Of a stretch of DNA of 64,000 bases, positions 26,001 through 64,000 are shown piece by piece. This stretch comes from Rhabdophis nuchalis. Taxonomy: Eukaryota; Chordata; Lepidosauria; Squamata; Natricidae. A program made the translations under genes and the position numbers. The stretch spans positions 17,893,074-17,957,073 of the forward strand of contig CM077658.1 in NCBI GenBank assembly GCA_039707465.1, in the 5' to 3' direction. Below the pieces are notes generated by a model that did not search any database, was not told the origin of the DNA, and saw only the letters and a program-made list of their open reading frames with translations. Numbering within the stretch: position 1 is the stretch's first letter; each line of letters starts with the position of its first letter.

Positions 26001-29000
26001 AGCACAGAAAATCTATTGGAACAATTCTGGGATGCTGCATTTACCTTAATAATAATTTGACTTTAGGCTTAAAGTAGGGCTCATTTTGGTCCGCAAGGAA
26101 GATATTTAATTCATTCTCTGTAAAGGGAGAAGGAAATACAACCTTTAAAAAAGCAACAACAAATATCAGATGGATAGTCTTTTATCTTTCTGCCTTCATG
26201 ACTGCTTTTTCAACCCACCTCATTTTACCTCTCCGTCTAAAGAATTAAGAAGTATATTCAATGTTTTTCCCCAGGTTTTAGGGGCATTATATGTGTCAGC
26301 CCCACTGGGTAGACCAGTTCAAGAAATCAACTCCGCAGGAAGACTACAATGACAGAATACAGAGTTGGAGGGGACCTTGTAGGTCATCTAGCCCAACCTG
26401 CTGCTCAAGCAGGAAACCCGATGCCATTTCTGACAAACGAATGTCCAGTCTCTTCTTGAAAGCCTCCAGTGATGGAGCACCCATTGTTTTATTGAGATTG
26501 CCTATAAGAGAATCAAGCAACTCAGCCATAGCCCCTTCTTCTTATAGTTTAGGGAAATAGGAAAGGACCCTGACTACTTCTGGATGGTATCTGGAGGTTC
26601 TGGACTTTAAAAGTACTTTATCTCTTGTTGCCTTGACAACAGAGCACATCAATCTCTGTCATCTTTTTTACCCTGTATGATCTGCATACCTGGATCTTAA
26701 CGATCAAGCTTAGACTACGTAATATCCCTGACGTTTTAATGTTATTTCACATGGAAATGCTAGAACACTTTCAGCACTTCCTGCTGTAGCAGAGGGTTGG
26801 ACTAGAAGAACTCCAAGGTCCCTTCCAATTCTGTTATTCTATTCTATTCTATTCTATTCTATTCTATTCTAAAATGTACTATGCCTTAATTTATTGTGCA
26901 TGTAAAAAAAACACCACAGACACTGCTTGCCTTCAGACACATTGAAGCCAAAATGAAACAAGTAACATTGTGACCTTTTATAAAGCAAACACATTAGCAC
27001 AAGGAGAAAATTGCTTTCTGTGTCAATAGCTATTTGGCAGCAGGATAGCTGCTTTGTTTACATGCCAAAGAGAAACATTTATGGCACATTCTAGCTCCTG
27101 ATGTCAACAAGAAGGACATTAAAGCATCTTGTCTGCTAATCACATTTCAGCATAGGTTTCTTACCCAAGAAAAGGAAAACAATGTAAGTAAGCCAGTTTA
27201 TGAATCAGTGTTAGCCTATGTTCCTATACCAACCCATTCAAGAGGCCAAAACCTTAACTAGAATGTACTTTACAGGAAGAGGTCAGTATCATTCTATGTG
27301 TTATACTTGCTATATTAAAATAATCCCACGGGATGATTTGGGATTCATTTGTTGACAAATTTGTTGGCAAATTCATTTGTTGGCAAAGCCAGTTTGATGC
27401 GGTTAAGGTGCTGGCATAGAAAACCAGGAGATGGTGAGTTCTAGTCACACTTTATAGGCATGAAAGCTGGCTGGGTGATTTTGAGCCAAATACCAGGAGA
27501 CTGGGAGTTCTAGTCCCATCTTTGGTATGAAAGCCAGCTGGGTGACTTTGGGCCAGTCCTTCTCTGTATTAGATATGTTTGCCACCTTGAGTTACTTATA
27601 CACGTAGTCCTCAACTTACAACAGTTCACTTCAATTCAAATTACACGGGCTGGCACTGGAAAAAGTGACTTATGACCAATTTATATGTCTCACTTAACCA
27701 CGGAAACTTTCAGCTCAATTGAGATCGTTAACTTGAGGACTACCTGTCATAAAAGCAGGATAAAAATCTAATAGAGAGGAATTTGATTTTAGCGCACCTC
27801 TTGCTCCATCGGTAAAGCAAGTTAATGCAAAAGCAGCCAAGCAAAATTTAATCTTTGTTTTGATATTCCTCCTAGATAGAAAGTGAGGCCAAAAAGGGGC
27901 AAAATTCAGCACCTTCATTCATAAAAGAGAAAATGACCCCTGAAAAGAGAGGAAAACGGACAAATTACACATATTTTTGATTCCTGGCACTTCCCAATGC
28001 TCATTCCTATTGTACTAACCACAGGAATAAAACTCTATGGGGAATACAGTAGGAGTGAGCCTTGGGGAGTGCCAGAGATCAAATATAGGGAATTGCCACA
28101 TATATTTGGCATAAAGGTAAAGGTTCCCCTTGCACATATGTGCTGGTCATTCCTGACTCTAGGGGGCAGTGCTCATCTCCGTTTCAAAGCCGAAGAGCTG
28201 GCGCTGTCTGAAGATGTCTCCGTGGTCATGTGGCCAGCATGATTCAACGCCGAAGGTGCACGGAACACTGTTACCTTCCCACCAAAGGTGGCCCGTATTT
28301 ACTACTTGCATTTTTTAGGTGATTTCAAACTGCTAGGTAGGCAGAAGCTGGGACAAGTAACGGGAGCTCACTCTGTTATGCGGCACTAGGGATTCAAATC
28401 TCTGAACTGCTGACCTTTCTGATTGACAAGCTCAAGCATCTTAGCCACTGAGCCACCGCGTCCCCCTATATTTGGCATAGACAATCTATAAAGCACAATA
28501 TTTCACATGTTTATAATTATCCTTAAGGATAATTCTGAGAATTTCTTTTAAAGTGTTTTTTTAAACGTTTTCTTTTAATTTTTATTCTCTTATATATATA
28601 GTTACAGGTATACATTCATAATTATTGTTCTCATTTACCTTTATCACTTTTGCATATTTGTTTTTCCATATAAAAGGTTAAAATACGCATTCTGGGTTGC
28701 TTTGCTTACCATCCCATACACCTATTTTGTCTTACCACCAACCCTATTTTTTTTCTTTTCACCCTCCCTCCCTTCTCTCCTTTCTTCCTTTCCTCCTCTC
28801 CTTTCCCTTCCCTTCTTCCCCAAGATTTTTAAAAAAGTTGATCTTCCCCATCCTTCAAGGAATGGGTGTGGCAGGGACCCCACAAAGTACCACAAACTTC
28901 GCACCCAGGGAACACCACCTTTAGAGAGGCCCAAACGCCCATTTTTTTAGCCATTTCCAACCTTTTCAAAGCCCTGAATAAATAAAAAGGGGGGATCCGT

Positions 29001-29316
29001 CCCCCCAAAGACACCCCCACCCATCATCCTCCCATAGGTTGAAACTGACTAGAGCAAGGCCCCCGGCAGCCTCCTCTGCCGTCCTCGGCCTCTCACCTCC
29101 CCTCAGCACGAAGAGGTCGGTCTGCTTGTCGGAGTTGAAGTCCCCGAAGGCGGCCAGCGTCCCGAAAGCCTCGGCCCCGAAGAGCTGAGAGGTGACGTTC
29201 TGCAAGGCCCGGCCGGGCTTCAGCAACGCCCCTGCCGTCACTAGCAGCAGCAGCGGCGGCCATAGCAGCGAGGACCGGCCACGCCGAGCCAGGACGGGGC
29301 GGCAAGGCGCCCCCAT
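1..29316 (-). CDS. ITFG1: ITFG1 gene, 5' part (exons 1-8 plus introns; 3' end outside window)
   Basis: Encodes the N-terminal ~269 residues of integrin-alpha FG-GAP repeat-containing protein 1 (also called TIP or LINKIN), a single-pass type I membrane glycoprotein linked to cell adhesion and T-cell modulation. Recognition rests on translated exons: a signal peptide, then FG-GAP/VCBS-type acidic loops ([11 protein letters not shown] in exon 1, [11 protein letters not shown] in exon 3, DFNGDLIPD in exons 4/5), which match my memory of the human protein residue for residue over long stretches. The coding pieces are 220, 73, 140, 58, 75, 95, 62 and 85 nt, and all splice phases fit, giving 269 codons plus 1 nt with no stop. 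Several N-glycosylation sequons are visible (NVT, NQT, NES, NLT). The beta-propeller remainder, transmembrane segment and tail lie left of base 1. The gene shares a promoter with PHKB. Exon numbering assumes no earlier coding exon. Confidence 0.95.
882..940. repeat. AAT trinucleotide microsatellite
   Basis: About 19 nearly perfect AAT/ATA units. It abuts the 3' end of the minus-strand LINE at 941-1374, so it is probably the expanded tail of that insertion. Confidence 0.9.
941..1374 (-). mobile_element. L2/CR1-like LINE, 5'-truncated 3' end
   Basis: Closely similar to the 3' end of the long LINE at 1848-4829: it has the CCCTCTCCCC.AGGGAC..GGGGC...GCACAGG motif of the 3' UTR and the end of the reverse-transcriptase frame (GTCCGTGGTTGTTCTGAT). 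Only about 430 bp is left. Same strand as ITFG1, on the far side of exon 8. Confidence 0.85.
1502..1586 (-). CDS. ITFG1: ITFG1 coding exon 8
   Basis: The acceptor is TATTGACAG and the donor GTGAGG. The exon encodes [20 protein letters not shown] then GQSVFADF, comparable to human LDGNFSVSTILEKPQNMMVVGQSAFADFDGDG. It ends with one spare G of the next aspartate codon. The continuation (GDGHMDHLL-type loop) was not found in bases 1-1500, so the next exon lies outside the window. It sits between two same-strand LINE copies. Confidence 0.9.
1848..4829 (-). mobile_element. L2/CR1-like LINE, almost full ORF2 plus 3' UTR
   Basis: A non-LTR retrotransposon in ITFG1 intron 7, sense to the gene. It starts abruptly inside the endonuclease domain ([15 protein letters not shown] at 4814-4770) just after an in-frame stop, so it is 5'-truncated, and it ends with the GGTTAATAAAT 3' terminus near 1848. 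Related tails occur at 941-1374, 50268-50883, 13690-13878 and 53827-54345. An unbroken frame of over 900 codons suggests a fairly young insertion. Confidence 0.88.
2022..4814 (-). CDS. LINE ORF2: APE endonuclease and reverse transcriptase (5'-truncated)
   Basis: About 930 codons without a stop, no natural start Met (the frame opens at the truncation point). The N-terminal part is an AP-type endonuclease: GIAETWLG (catalytic Glu), VMGDFNLP (Asp/Asn) and SWSDHSLL (SDH, the C-terminal catalytic Asp-His). The middle is a reverse transcriptase: [57 protein letters not shown] and the catalytic YADD. The C-terminal part has [15 protein letters not shown] and [11 protein letters not shown], common to L2/CR1-type ORF2 proteins, and ends FRLAGLE. 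All catalytic residues I can check are present. In the cell such a protein would nick target DNA and copy its RNA there. It is a retrotransposon gene, not a host gene; clade (L2 versus CR1) is my inference. Confidence 0.88.
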   Translation of the reverse strand, partial: ARSVVNKAPLISDLVSEGEPDLVGIAETWLGPEGGHPLVEMCPPGYRAFHQPRALGRGGGVAVIIKEGLEPRESIVPQTSGCESLCMKWGLGRQLGLLVVYLAPRYVAAALPELLEVIATVAVETPRLIVMGDFNLPSLGESSVVAREFMASMTAMDLTQVIQGPTHEGGHTPDLIFVSGQWKSDLGTGDIVITPLSWSDHSLLRLDFPTAAPLRGEAEPELPIWYRPRRLMDPDGFQTALGPFPVSLTRAPMEDLTAAWNNAAVGALDRVAPLRPLSRRRTTLAPWFTEGLRVMKRRKRCLERRWRASRSESDRTQVRAHLRTYIVALRVAKRHHCATLIASAENRPAALFRVTRSLLHQREREAPLQGRAEEFVIFLQEKTAQIQSELAPIHGPVGCHERDLVWEEFDPVTSEDMDRLRGRLRATTCSLDPCPSWLVLASWEVTRGWLQEVINASLSEGSLPASLKEAMVRPLLKKPSLDPALLNNYRPVSNLPFLAKVVESVVAQQFPRHLEEVDYLDPRQSGFRPGHSTETALVALVDDLWRARDGGCSSILVLLDLSAAFDTIDHGILLHRLGGLGVGGTVLRWFSSYLSGRSQFVRAGEQRSTPRPLTCGVPQGSVLSPLLFNAYMKPLGEIIRGFGVEYHLYADDTQLYISTPDHPNDAVAVMCQCLEAVRIWMGSNGLRLNPTKTEWLWFPAARFNQLSPTLAIGGEYLAPVDGARNLGVLLDTRLSMEEQVTAVARRAFYQVRLVRQLRPLLDRDALRTVTHALVTSRLDYCNSLYMGLPLRCTRRLQLVQNAAARAIMGTSRFAHVTPLLRELHWLPVVFRVRFKVLVIIFKALHGSGPSYLRDRILPHTSSRPIRSHREGLLRVPSTRLCQRATPRGRALSVAGPALWNDLPPDIRTTTDLRSFRVKLKTHLFRLAGLE
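5212..5327. mobile_element. hAT-type palindromic MITE, diverged copy
   Basis: A foldback element: the arm with GGACTTCAATTCCCA pairs imperfectly with TTGGGAGTTGAGGTCC. It starts CAGAACAG and ends CATCCCTG. An 8-bp target duplication flanks it, CTCTAGAG (5204-5211) and CTCTAGAC (5328-5335), 7 of 8 matching. Confidence 0.8.
5633..6279 (-). mobile_element. Retroviral-type LTR, sense to ITFG1, beside exon 7
   Basis: Starts TGTGGCCCGCC at 6279 and ends GGTCAGAACA at 5633, giving TG...CA ends. It belongs to the same family as 19125-19676, 35782-36335 and 61963-62434, though it is longer (647 bp) and more diverged. A TATA-like AAATAAAAGAG lies mid-element and AATAAA (minus, 5699-5694) near the end. 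The acidic reading frame shared by the family is present (5985-6279). No internal retroviral genes are seen, so it is solo or a remnant; I could not match a target duplication. Confidence 0.75.
6326..6387 (-). CDS. ITFG1: ITFG1 coding exon 7
   Basis: The acceptor is TTCTTGCAG and the donor GTAAAG. The exon encodes [20 protein letters not shown] and Q, compared with DLFLTTLNATTSTFQFEIWEN in human. It is 62 nt and ends in phase 0. An LTR in the same orientation begins 46 bp beyond its donor side (start at 6279), which is unusual for a coding exon boundary. Confidence 0.93.
7264..7367 (-). mobile_element. LINE 3' tail with GAATA repeat
   Basis: A (GAATA)n stretch followed by TTCTTTATTGGCCAAGTGTG and GGACACACAAGGAATTTG, the end of a LINE family very common in snake introns. 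Severely truncated. Confidence 0.6.
7490..7563 (+). repeat. Fragment of the squamate 'tacttatgaccg' interspersed repeat
   Basis: Contains AGTTATGACC, GGGCTCAATTGT and ACTACCTGTA, which match the last part of the longer copies at 20127-20517 and 32640-33062. Confidence 0.6.
8541..8757 (-). mobile_element. tRNA-derived SINE, second family
   Basis: On the minus strand it opens GAGCCATGGTGGCACAGT (A-box-like, GTGGCACAGT) and contains AGTTTGGCAGTTCAAATCCC (B-box-like). The body includes AGGACCCAGATTGTTGGGGC and TCCATCCTCCCGAGGTGGGT. A sister copy is at 42963-43185. Confidence 0.7.
8862..9026. repeat. Foldback-repeat fragment
   Basis: Shares CATCCAGGTCATGGTTGTCC and CAAGAAGCTTTTTCAG with the arms of the 536-bp foldback element at 53288-53823. 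A short reversed piece (GTTGCCTTTTGAAAAGCACC) at its right end shows the middle has been lost. Confidence 0.7.
9725..10028. mobile_element. hAT-type MITE, 304 bp
   Basis: Terminal inverted repeats are CAGGGGTGTCAAAGTTG and its complement at the right end (TTGAGTTTGTCACCCCTG). Flanking octamers GGCTACAC (9717-9724) and GGCTAGAT (10029-10036) share 5 of 8 bases, including the central TA, as expected for an aged 8-bp hAT target duplication. Confidence 0.78.
10790..11236. repeat. GATG/GATA microsatellite array (Bkm-like)
   Basis: About 450 bp of GGAT, GATA and AGAG blocks, interrupted at semi-regular spacing by ACCATTGATG. The right end (11162-11236) is a near-pure GATA run of about 18 units. 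The three long overlapping frames it creates on the minus strand (YLSI repeats) are artefacts. Confidence 0.93.
11592..11665 (+). repeat. Foldback-repeat fragment, right arm
   Basis: Contains GTTGCCTTTTGAAAAAAGCT and TTTGGGACAACCGTGACCTG, then GGATGACCTGAGAATC, matching the right arm of the foldback element at 53288-53823. Confidence 0.7.
12103..12153 (-). mobile_element. LINE 3' tail with AAT repeat
   Basis: AATAATAATAATCTTTATTG followed by TCATTGTAAAAATTACAATG. The same ending, in plus orientation, is at 38775-38872. Confidence 0.6.
12164..12516 (-). mobile_element. Sauria-type SINE
   Basis: Full-length tRNA-derived SINE, about 350 bp. On the minus strand the 5' end has GGTGGCCCAGTGGTTAAGAC (A box) and GGTTCGAATCCCTAG (B box); the 3' end is CCTTTACCTTTA, the hexamer tail shared with the Bov-B LINE thought to mobilise this family. 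Flanks TTATAAAGCC and ATATAAACC are a possible eroded target duplication. Confidence 0.88.
12996..13210. repeat. Polypurine GGA/GAA array
   Basis: About 215 bp nearly all purine on the plus strand (GAGGAGGAAAGGAGAAGG-type units). Both minus-strand frames here are low-complexity artefacts. Confidence 0.88.
13537..13671. mobile_element. hAT-type palindromic MITE, 135 bp
   Basis: An almost perfect foldback: CAGGGGTCTGCAAGG(T)CGGC at the left pairs with GCCGACTTTGCAGACCCCTG at the right, around a short centre with GCCAGCTATGCTGGCT. Target duplication GCCTAGCC (13529-13536) and GCCTAGCG (13672-13679), 7 of 8 matching. Confidence 0.88.
13690..13878 (+). mobile_element. LINE 3' UTR, plus strand
   Basis: TTTTTAG.ACAGG, then TGTGCGCCGCCCTGGGTCCG and GGAGAAGGGCGGGGTATAAA, ending in AATAAA repeats. 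It parallels the end of the LINE piece at 53827-54345. Confidence 0.7.
13925..14285. repeat. GATG/GATA/GACA microsatellite array (Bkm-like)
   Basis: Mixed tetranucleotide array with a (GATG) block at about 13989-14038, a (GATA) block at 14038-14068, and GACA and GATG patches to about 14285. The GATA plus GACA mix is the hallmark of Bkm-type satellite DNA in snakes. Confidence 0.9.
14702..14716. repeat. Homopolymer G run
   Basis: About 14-15 consecutive G. It is a likely length-error site and could form a quadruplex. Confidence 0.85.
15535..15985. repeat. Purine-only minisatellite with 99-bp higher-order period
   Basis: The array uses only A and G apart from a rare C and a single T per unit. 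The marker AATGAGGG recurs at about 15641, 15740, 15839 and 15938, that is every 99 bp, with units nearly identical. The 200-residue frames on both strands (REGE- and SLSLF-rich) are artefacts of this composition. Confidence 0.9.
16720..16860 (-). mobile_element. CR1 LINE tail joined to a Sauria SINE head scrap
   Basis: GTTGGAAGGGACCTTGGAGG and TCCAACCCCCTGCTCAAGCA are the CR1 3' region in reverse. From 16822 the sequence switches to CAAGCTCAGTGTCTTAGCCA, the tRNA-like head of the SINE, also reversed. The join implies a deletion or a nested insertion. Confidence 0.75.
16917..17003 (+). repeat. Foldback-repeat fragment
   Basis: CTTCTTAGATGAGTAGCAAA, then AAAGTCCAGTTGCCTCTTGA, matching the right arm of 53288-53823. 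A decayed hAT-MITE piece (TAGACTTCAGCTCCCAGATG) follows at about 17068-17160. Confidence 0.6.
17525..17619 (-). CDS. ITFG1: ITFG1 coding exon 6
   Basis: The acceptor is CTTCTCAG and the donor GTAAGT. The exon encodes [20 protein letters not shown] then [11 protein letters not shown], against NLSWHPAL...[16 protein letters not shown] in human. The middle ([11 protein letters not shown]) has diverged. The first codon, shared with exon 5, reads AGG (R) where human has glycine. One spare G passes to exon 7. Confidence 0.92.
17757..18108 (+). mobile_element. CR1 LINE 3' end
   Basis: GGGGAGACATGATAGCAGTC, AACTTGCCTCCAGAAGTTGT and AAGGTCCCTTCCAACTCTGT are the standard CR1 3' region, ending in TTATTCTAT. 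The copy keeps about 350 bp. Confidence 0.88.
18602..18622. repeat. TG dinucleotide repeat
   Basis: About ten TG units running into a short CG-rich alternating stretch (CGCGCCTACGCGCG). Confidence 0.85.
18664..18735. mobile_element. Fragment of the hAT-type palindromic MITE
   Basis: GCTGGCTCAGGGGAATTCTG followed by GGAATTGAAGTCCA, the central part of one arm of the family described at 13537. Confidence 0.55.
19125..19676 (+). mobile_element. Retroviral-type LTR with possible primer-binding site
   Basis: Starts TGTGGC and ends GGTCAGAACACA. A TATA-like AAATAAAAGAG is near 19410 and a poly(A) signal AATAAA near 19607, in the order expected for U3-R-U5. It is the same family as the copies at 5633, 35782 and 61963. 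The acidic frame is present at the start ([20 protein letters not shown]) but shifts part-way. Two bases after the end comes TGGGGGCTCG (see separate entry). Confidence 0.78.
19679..19688 (+). other. Possible tRNA-Pro-type primer-binding site
   Basis: TGGGGGCTCG follows the LTR end by about two bases. In gamma-type retroviruses and their endogenous relatives the site complementary to the tRNA-Pro 3' end begins with these ten bases at this spacing. The match stops after ten bases, so the copy is eroded or the match is chance. Confidence 0.45.
20127..20517 (+). repeat. Squamate 'tacttatgaccg' interspersed repeat, long copy
   Basis: About 390 bp with GTTCAAAGTTACAACGGC..TGAAAA at the left, GGACTTATGACCATG, CACATGATCAAAATTCAGA in the middle and ACTTAGCAACAGAAATTCTG, GGGCTCAATTGTGGTCGTAA at the right. 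I know the pattern as very common in snakes and lizards but do not assign it to a class. Confidence 0.75.
22140..22378 (+). repeat. 'tacttatgaccg' repeat, 5' half
   Basis: GTTCAAAGTCACAATGGCAC, GGCTTATGACTGG and CCACATGATCAAAGTTGGG match the first half of the copy at 20127. A CR1 piece follows directly. Confidence 0.7.
22385..22800 (+). mobile_element. CR1 LINE, end of ORF2 and start of 3' UTR
   Basis: The frame 22365-22619 translates to [20 protein letters not shown], then [20 protein letters not shown] and [16 protein letters not shown], the classic C-terminal part of the CR1 reverse-transcriptase protein. The following GGGGAGACATGATAGCAGTC is the 3' UTR. Confidence 0.9.
22815..23140 (-). 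repeat. 'tacttatgaccg' repeat, opposite orientation
   Basis: ATTTCTGTTGCTAGGCAAGA, GACTTTGCTTGTCAGAAGGTC and TTTTGATCACGTGATTATAA are the reverse complement of the copy at 20127. It faces the copy at 22140 across the CR1 piece. Confidence 0.75.
23179..23253 (-). CDS. ITFG1: ITFG1 coding exon 5
   Basis: The acceptor is CTGAAG and the donor GTAAGC. The exon encodes [20 protein letters not shown] and ILIG, preceded by the split aspartate, and so forms another D-F-N-G-D-x-I-P-D loop. NES is a sequon. Phase in 1, phase out 2. The intron separating it from exon 4 is only 155 bp (23254-23408). Confidence 0.93.
23409..23466 (-). CDS. ITFG1: ITFG1 coding exon 4 (58 nt)
   Basis: The acceptor is ATATCCAG-like (CCAG before AT) and the donor GTAAGT. 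With the spare G of exon 3 the exon encodes [19 protein letters not shown] plus GA, and NRTFxDEPLIMD matches the human protein. The aspartate codon is split to exon 5 (GA then T). Exon and intron are both small. Confidence 0.92.
23570..23972. mobile_element. TA-flanked MITE ('CCGTATTTTT' family), copy 1
   Basis: 403 bp with inverted ends: TACCGTATTTTTTGGACTAT at the left and the complement of TACCGTATTTTTCAGAATAT at the right. The interior is also partly palindromic (GCTGGAAAAAGGCAAAAATG against its complement). TA at both ends suggests a Tc1/mariner-type or similar target. Confidence 0.85.
24110..24165 (-). mobile_element. LINE 3' tail
   Basis: TTTTTTGTATTTATTGAATT then TATACCCCGCCCTTTTCC, the reverse of the GGGCGGGGTATAAAT ending at 13690-13878. 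Confidence 0.6.
24874..25013 (-). CDS. ITFG1: ITFG1 coding exon 3
   Basis: The acceptor is TTTTAG and the donor GTAGGC. The exon encodes [20 protein letters not shown], then [20 protein letters not shown] and [15 protein letters not shown] is a calcium-loop motif of an FG-GAP/VCBS repeat, and [16 protein letters not shown] is identical to the human protein as I recall it. NQT is a glycosylation sequon. The stretch [13 protein letters not shown] is more divergent. One spare G is carried into exon 4. Confidence 0.95.
25616..25952 (-). mobile_element. Sauria-type SINE
   Basis: Starts with the tail TAAAGGTAAAGGTTCCCC and ends with the head CTTAGCCACTGAGCCACC (reverse). The B-box region reads GGTTCGAATCCCTTGC on the minus strand. 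Full length; the target duplication is not clear. Confidence 0.87.
26045..26117 (-). CDS. ITFG1: ITFG1 coding exon 2
   Basis: The minus strand reads acceptor TTTACAG, then 73 nt, then donor GTAAAT. Joined to the spare G of exon 1 it encodes [19 protein letters not shown] and VKLLL, matching the human stretch with FLADQN and PYFKPKVK. It ends with two spare bases (AG). It is too short to show in a simple ORF search and was found by reading for the expected peptide. Confidence 0.92.
26348..26560 (-). mobile_element. CR1 LINE 3' end, minus strand
   Basis: GACAGAATACAGAGTTGGAG, TAGGTCATCTAGCCCAACCT and AATGTCCAGTCTCTTCTTGA are the CR1 3' region reversed. Confidence 0.85.
26785..26873 (+). mobile_element. 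CR1 LINE 3' terminus with TTCTA repeat
   Basis: GAGGGTTGGACTAGAAGAAC, CCAAGGTCCCTTCCAATTCT, then about seven TTCTA units, which is the tail form of CR1 in this genome. Confidence 0.85.
27395..27590 (+). mobile_element. tRNA-derived SINE, third family
   Basis: GCCAGTTTGATGCGGTTAAG (A-box region) and GAGTTCTAGTC (B-box-like), then GCTGGGTGACTTTGGGCC. The B-box/GAAAGC segment occurs twice (27440 and 27505), so the copy carries an internal duplication. Reversed fragments occur at 45895-46012 and a 3' half at 33113-33180. Confidence 0.65.
27603..27752 (+). repeat. 'tacttatgaccg' repeat, internally deleted
   Basis: GTAGTCCTCAACTTACAACA at the left and TTGAGGACTACCTGTCAT at the right give both ends of the family, with the middle missing. 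Confidence 0.7.
28114..28466 (-). mobile_element. Sauria-type SINE with perfect 13-bp target duplication
   Basis: Full-length copy running from tail AAGGTAAAGGTTCCCC to head GAGCCACCGCGTCCCC (reverse). The 13-mer TATATTTGGCATA occurs directly on both sides, at 28101-28113 and 28467-28479, marking an exact retroposition event. A-box and B-box regions are recognisable on the minus strand. Confidence 0.93.
28741..28823. repeat. Pyrimidine-rich tract
   Basis: About 80 bp of mixed C and T (CCCTCCCTCCCTTCTCTCC-type) with one short A interruption. It lies in ITFG1 intron 1, where it is purine-rich in the transcript. Confidence 0.8.
29097..29316 (-). CDS. ITFG1: ITFG1 coding exon 1 (start codon, signal peptide, first FG-GAP loop)
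   Basis: The start is the ATG at 29316-29314, which opens MGAPCRPVL and a hydrophobic core at about residues 17-32 ([16 protein letters not shown]), a typical signal peptide ending near GRA. The mature part has [20 protein letters not shown] and [13 protein letters not shown], the first FG-GAP-like loop. The frame stays open far upstream (to 29739 on this strand), but that part overlaps the promoter and PHKB exon 1 and is not coding. The exon ends with one spare G before the donor GTGAGA, so the intron is phase 1. Very high GC content reflects the CpG island. Confidence 0.95.
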
Positions 29317-29576
29317 AGTGGGCGGTAAATTCCTACCGGTTCCTTCGGTAGGGACGCGCGACTTCCGGGTTCGCTTTACGGCACCGAGGCACTGCGCCTG
29401 CGCGGAGGGCTGTGTGTGTGTGGTGGGGGGGTGTTTGCATTTACGGCAGAGCCGGGCAACCGTCGTTGGGTTACGGACAAGGGGGCGGGGACAAGCGCCT
29501 GGCCTTTCAGCCCAGTGTCTTCGGGCGGAGTTTTGAGCGGGCCGCTCGTCCTCCTCCTCTTCCTCCTCCCGCCGCC
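29317..29576. promoter_or_regulatory. Bidirectional CpG-island promoter between ITFG1 and PHKB
   Basis: Only 260 bp separate the two divergent start codons, and the stretch is rich in GC and CpG, as is DNA on both sides (about 29050-29850). Visible motifs: ACTTCCGGG (ETS/GABPA type) at 29361-29369, TGCGCCTGCGC (NRF1-like palindrome with one mismatch) at 29393-29403, and GGGGGCGGGG (Sp1/KLF type) at 29481-29490. No TATA box is evident. Both 5' UTRs must also lie here, so they are short or overlap. The transcription starts cannot be placed from sequence alone. Confidence 0.85.

Positions 29577-64000
<34,424 letters not shown>

Larger units (their letters stand above)
25014..29096 (-). other. 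ITFG1 introns 2 (25014-26044) and 1 (26118-29096)
   Basis: Intron 2 contains a Sauria-type SINE (25616-25952). Intron 1 contains CR1 pieces (26348-26560 and 26785-26873), a tRNA-like SINE (27395-27590), a 'tacttatgaccg' fragment (27603-27752), a second Sauria SINE with perfect target duplication (28114-28466) and a pyrimidine-rich tract (about 28741-28823). The stretches 25014-25610, 26880-27390 and 27760-28100 show nothing recognised. Confidence 0.75.

Overview
This window is vertebrate nuclear DNA, almost certainly from a squamate reptile and more likely a snake than a lizard. The signs are split coding exons with GT/AG splice sites, a CpG-rich bidirectional promoter, many tRNA-derived SINEs of the Sauria type, CR1 and L2-like LINE pieces, non-autonomous hAT and TA-target DNA elements, and long GATA/GATG tracts of the Bkm type. 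The species call is inference.

The window holds the 5' halves of two head-to-head genes. ITFG1 (integrin-alpha FG-GAP repeat protein 1) runs leftward from its ATG at 29316; eight exons are recognisable, at 29097-29316, 26045-26117, 24874-25013, 23409-23466, 23179-23253, 17525-17619, 6326-6387 and 1502-1586. PHKB (phosphorylase kinase beta subunit) runs rightward from its ATG at 29577; seven exons are recognisable, at 29577-29643, 40640-40729, 42153-42291, 48631-48730, 54807-54914, 57005-57085 and 60926-61041. Codon phases agree across every junction in both genes, so both look functional. The 3' halves of both lie outside the window. The 260 bp between the two start codons carries ETS, NRF1-like and Sp1-type motifs and is the shared promoter. 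The proteins have no known joint function (an FG-GAP membrane protein and a glycogen-metabolism kinase subunit); this gene order is, to my knowledge, the usual vertebrate arrangement.

Everything else is intron filled with repeats. 1-6.3 kb: three-prime L2-like LINE pieces on both sides of ITFG1 exon 8, including one copy with an uninterrupted endonuclease/reverse transcriptase frame, and a sense-oriented LTR 46 bp past the exon 7 donor. 7-17 kb: SINEs, hAT MITEs, two long GATA/GATG arrays and a 99-bp-period purine minisatellite. 17.7-24 kb: CR1 pieces, an LTR with a possible primer-binding site, and a TA-flanked MITE. 25-29 kb: Sauria SINEs, one with a perfect 13-bp target duplication. 30-40 kb: MITEs, CR1 split by an LTR, a CT/TA microsatellite and a minisatellite element with inverted ends. 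42-64 kb: a 99-bp GAATA minisatellite, a perfect-TSD hAT MITE, nested MITE insertions, a 536-bp foldback element beside an LTR-free LINE piece, and a broken LTR.

I found no operon-like or defence-like system. The observations most worth a second look are the LTR family whose copies share a long acidic reading frame, the sense LTR with a poly(A) signal close to an ITFG1 splice donor, and the flanking of ITFG1 exon 8 by direct LINE repeats.
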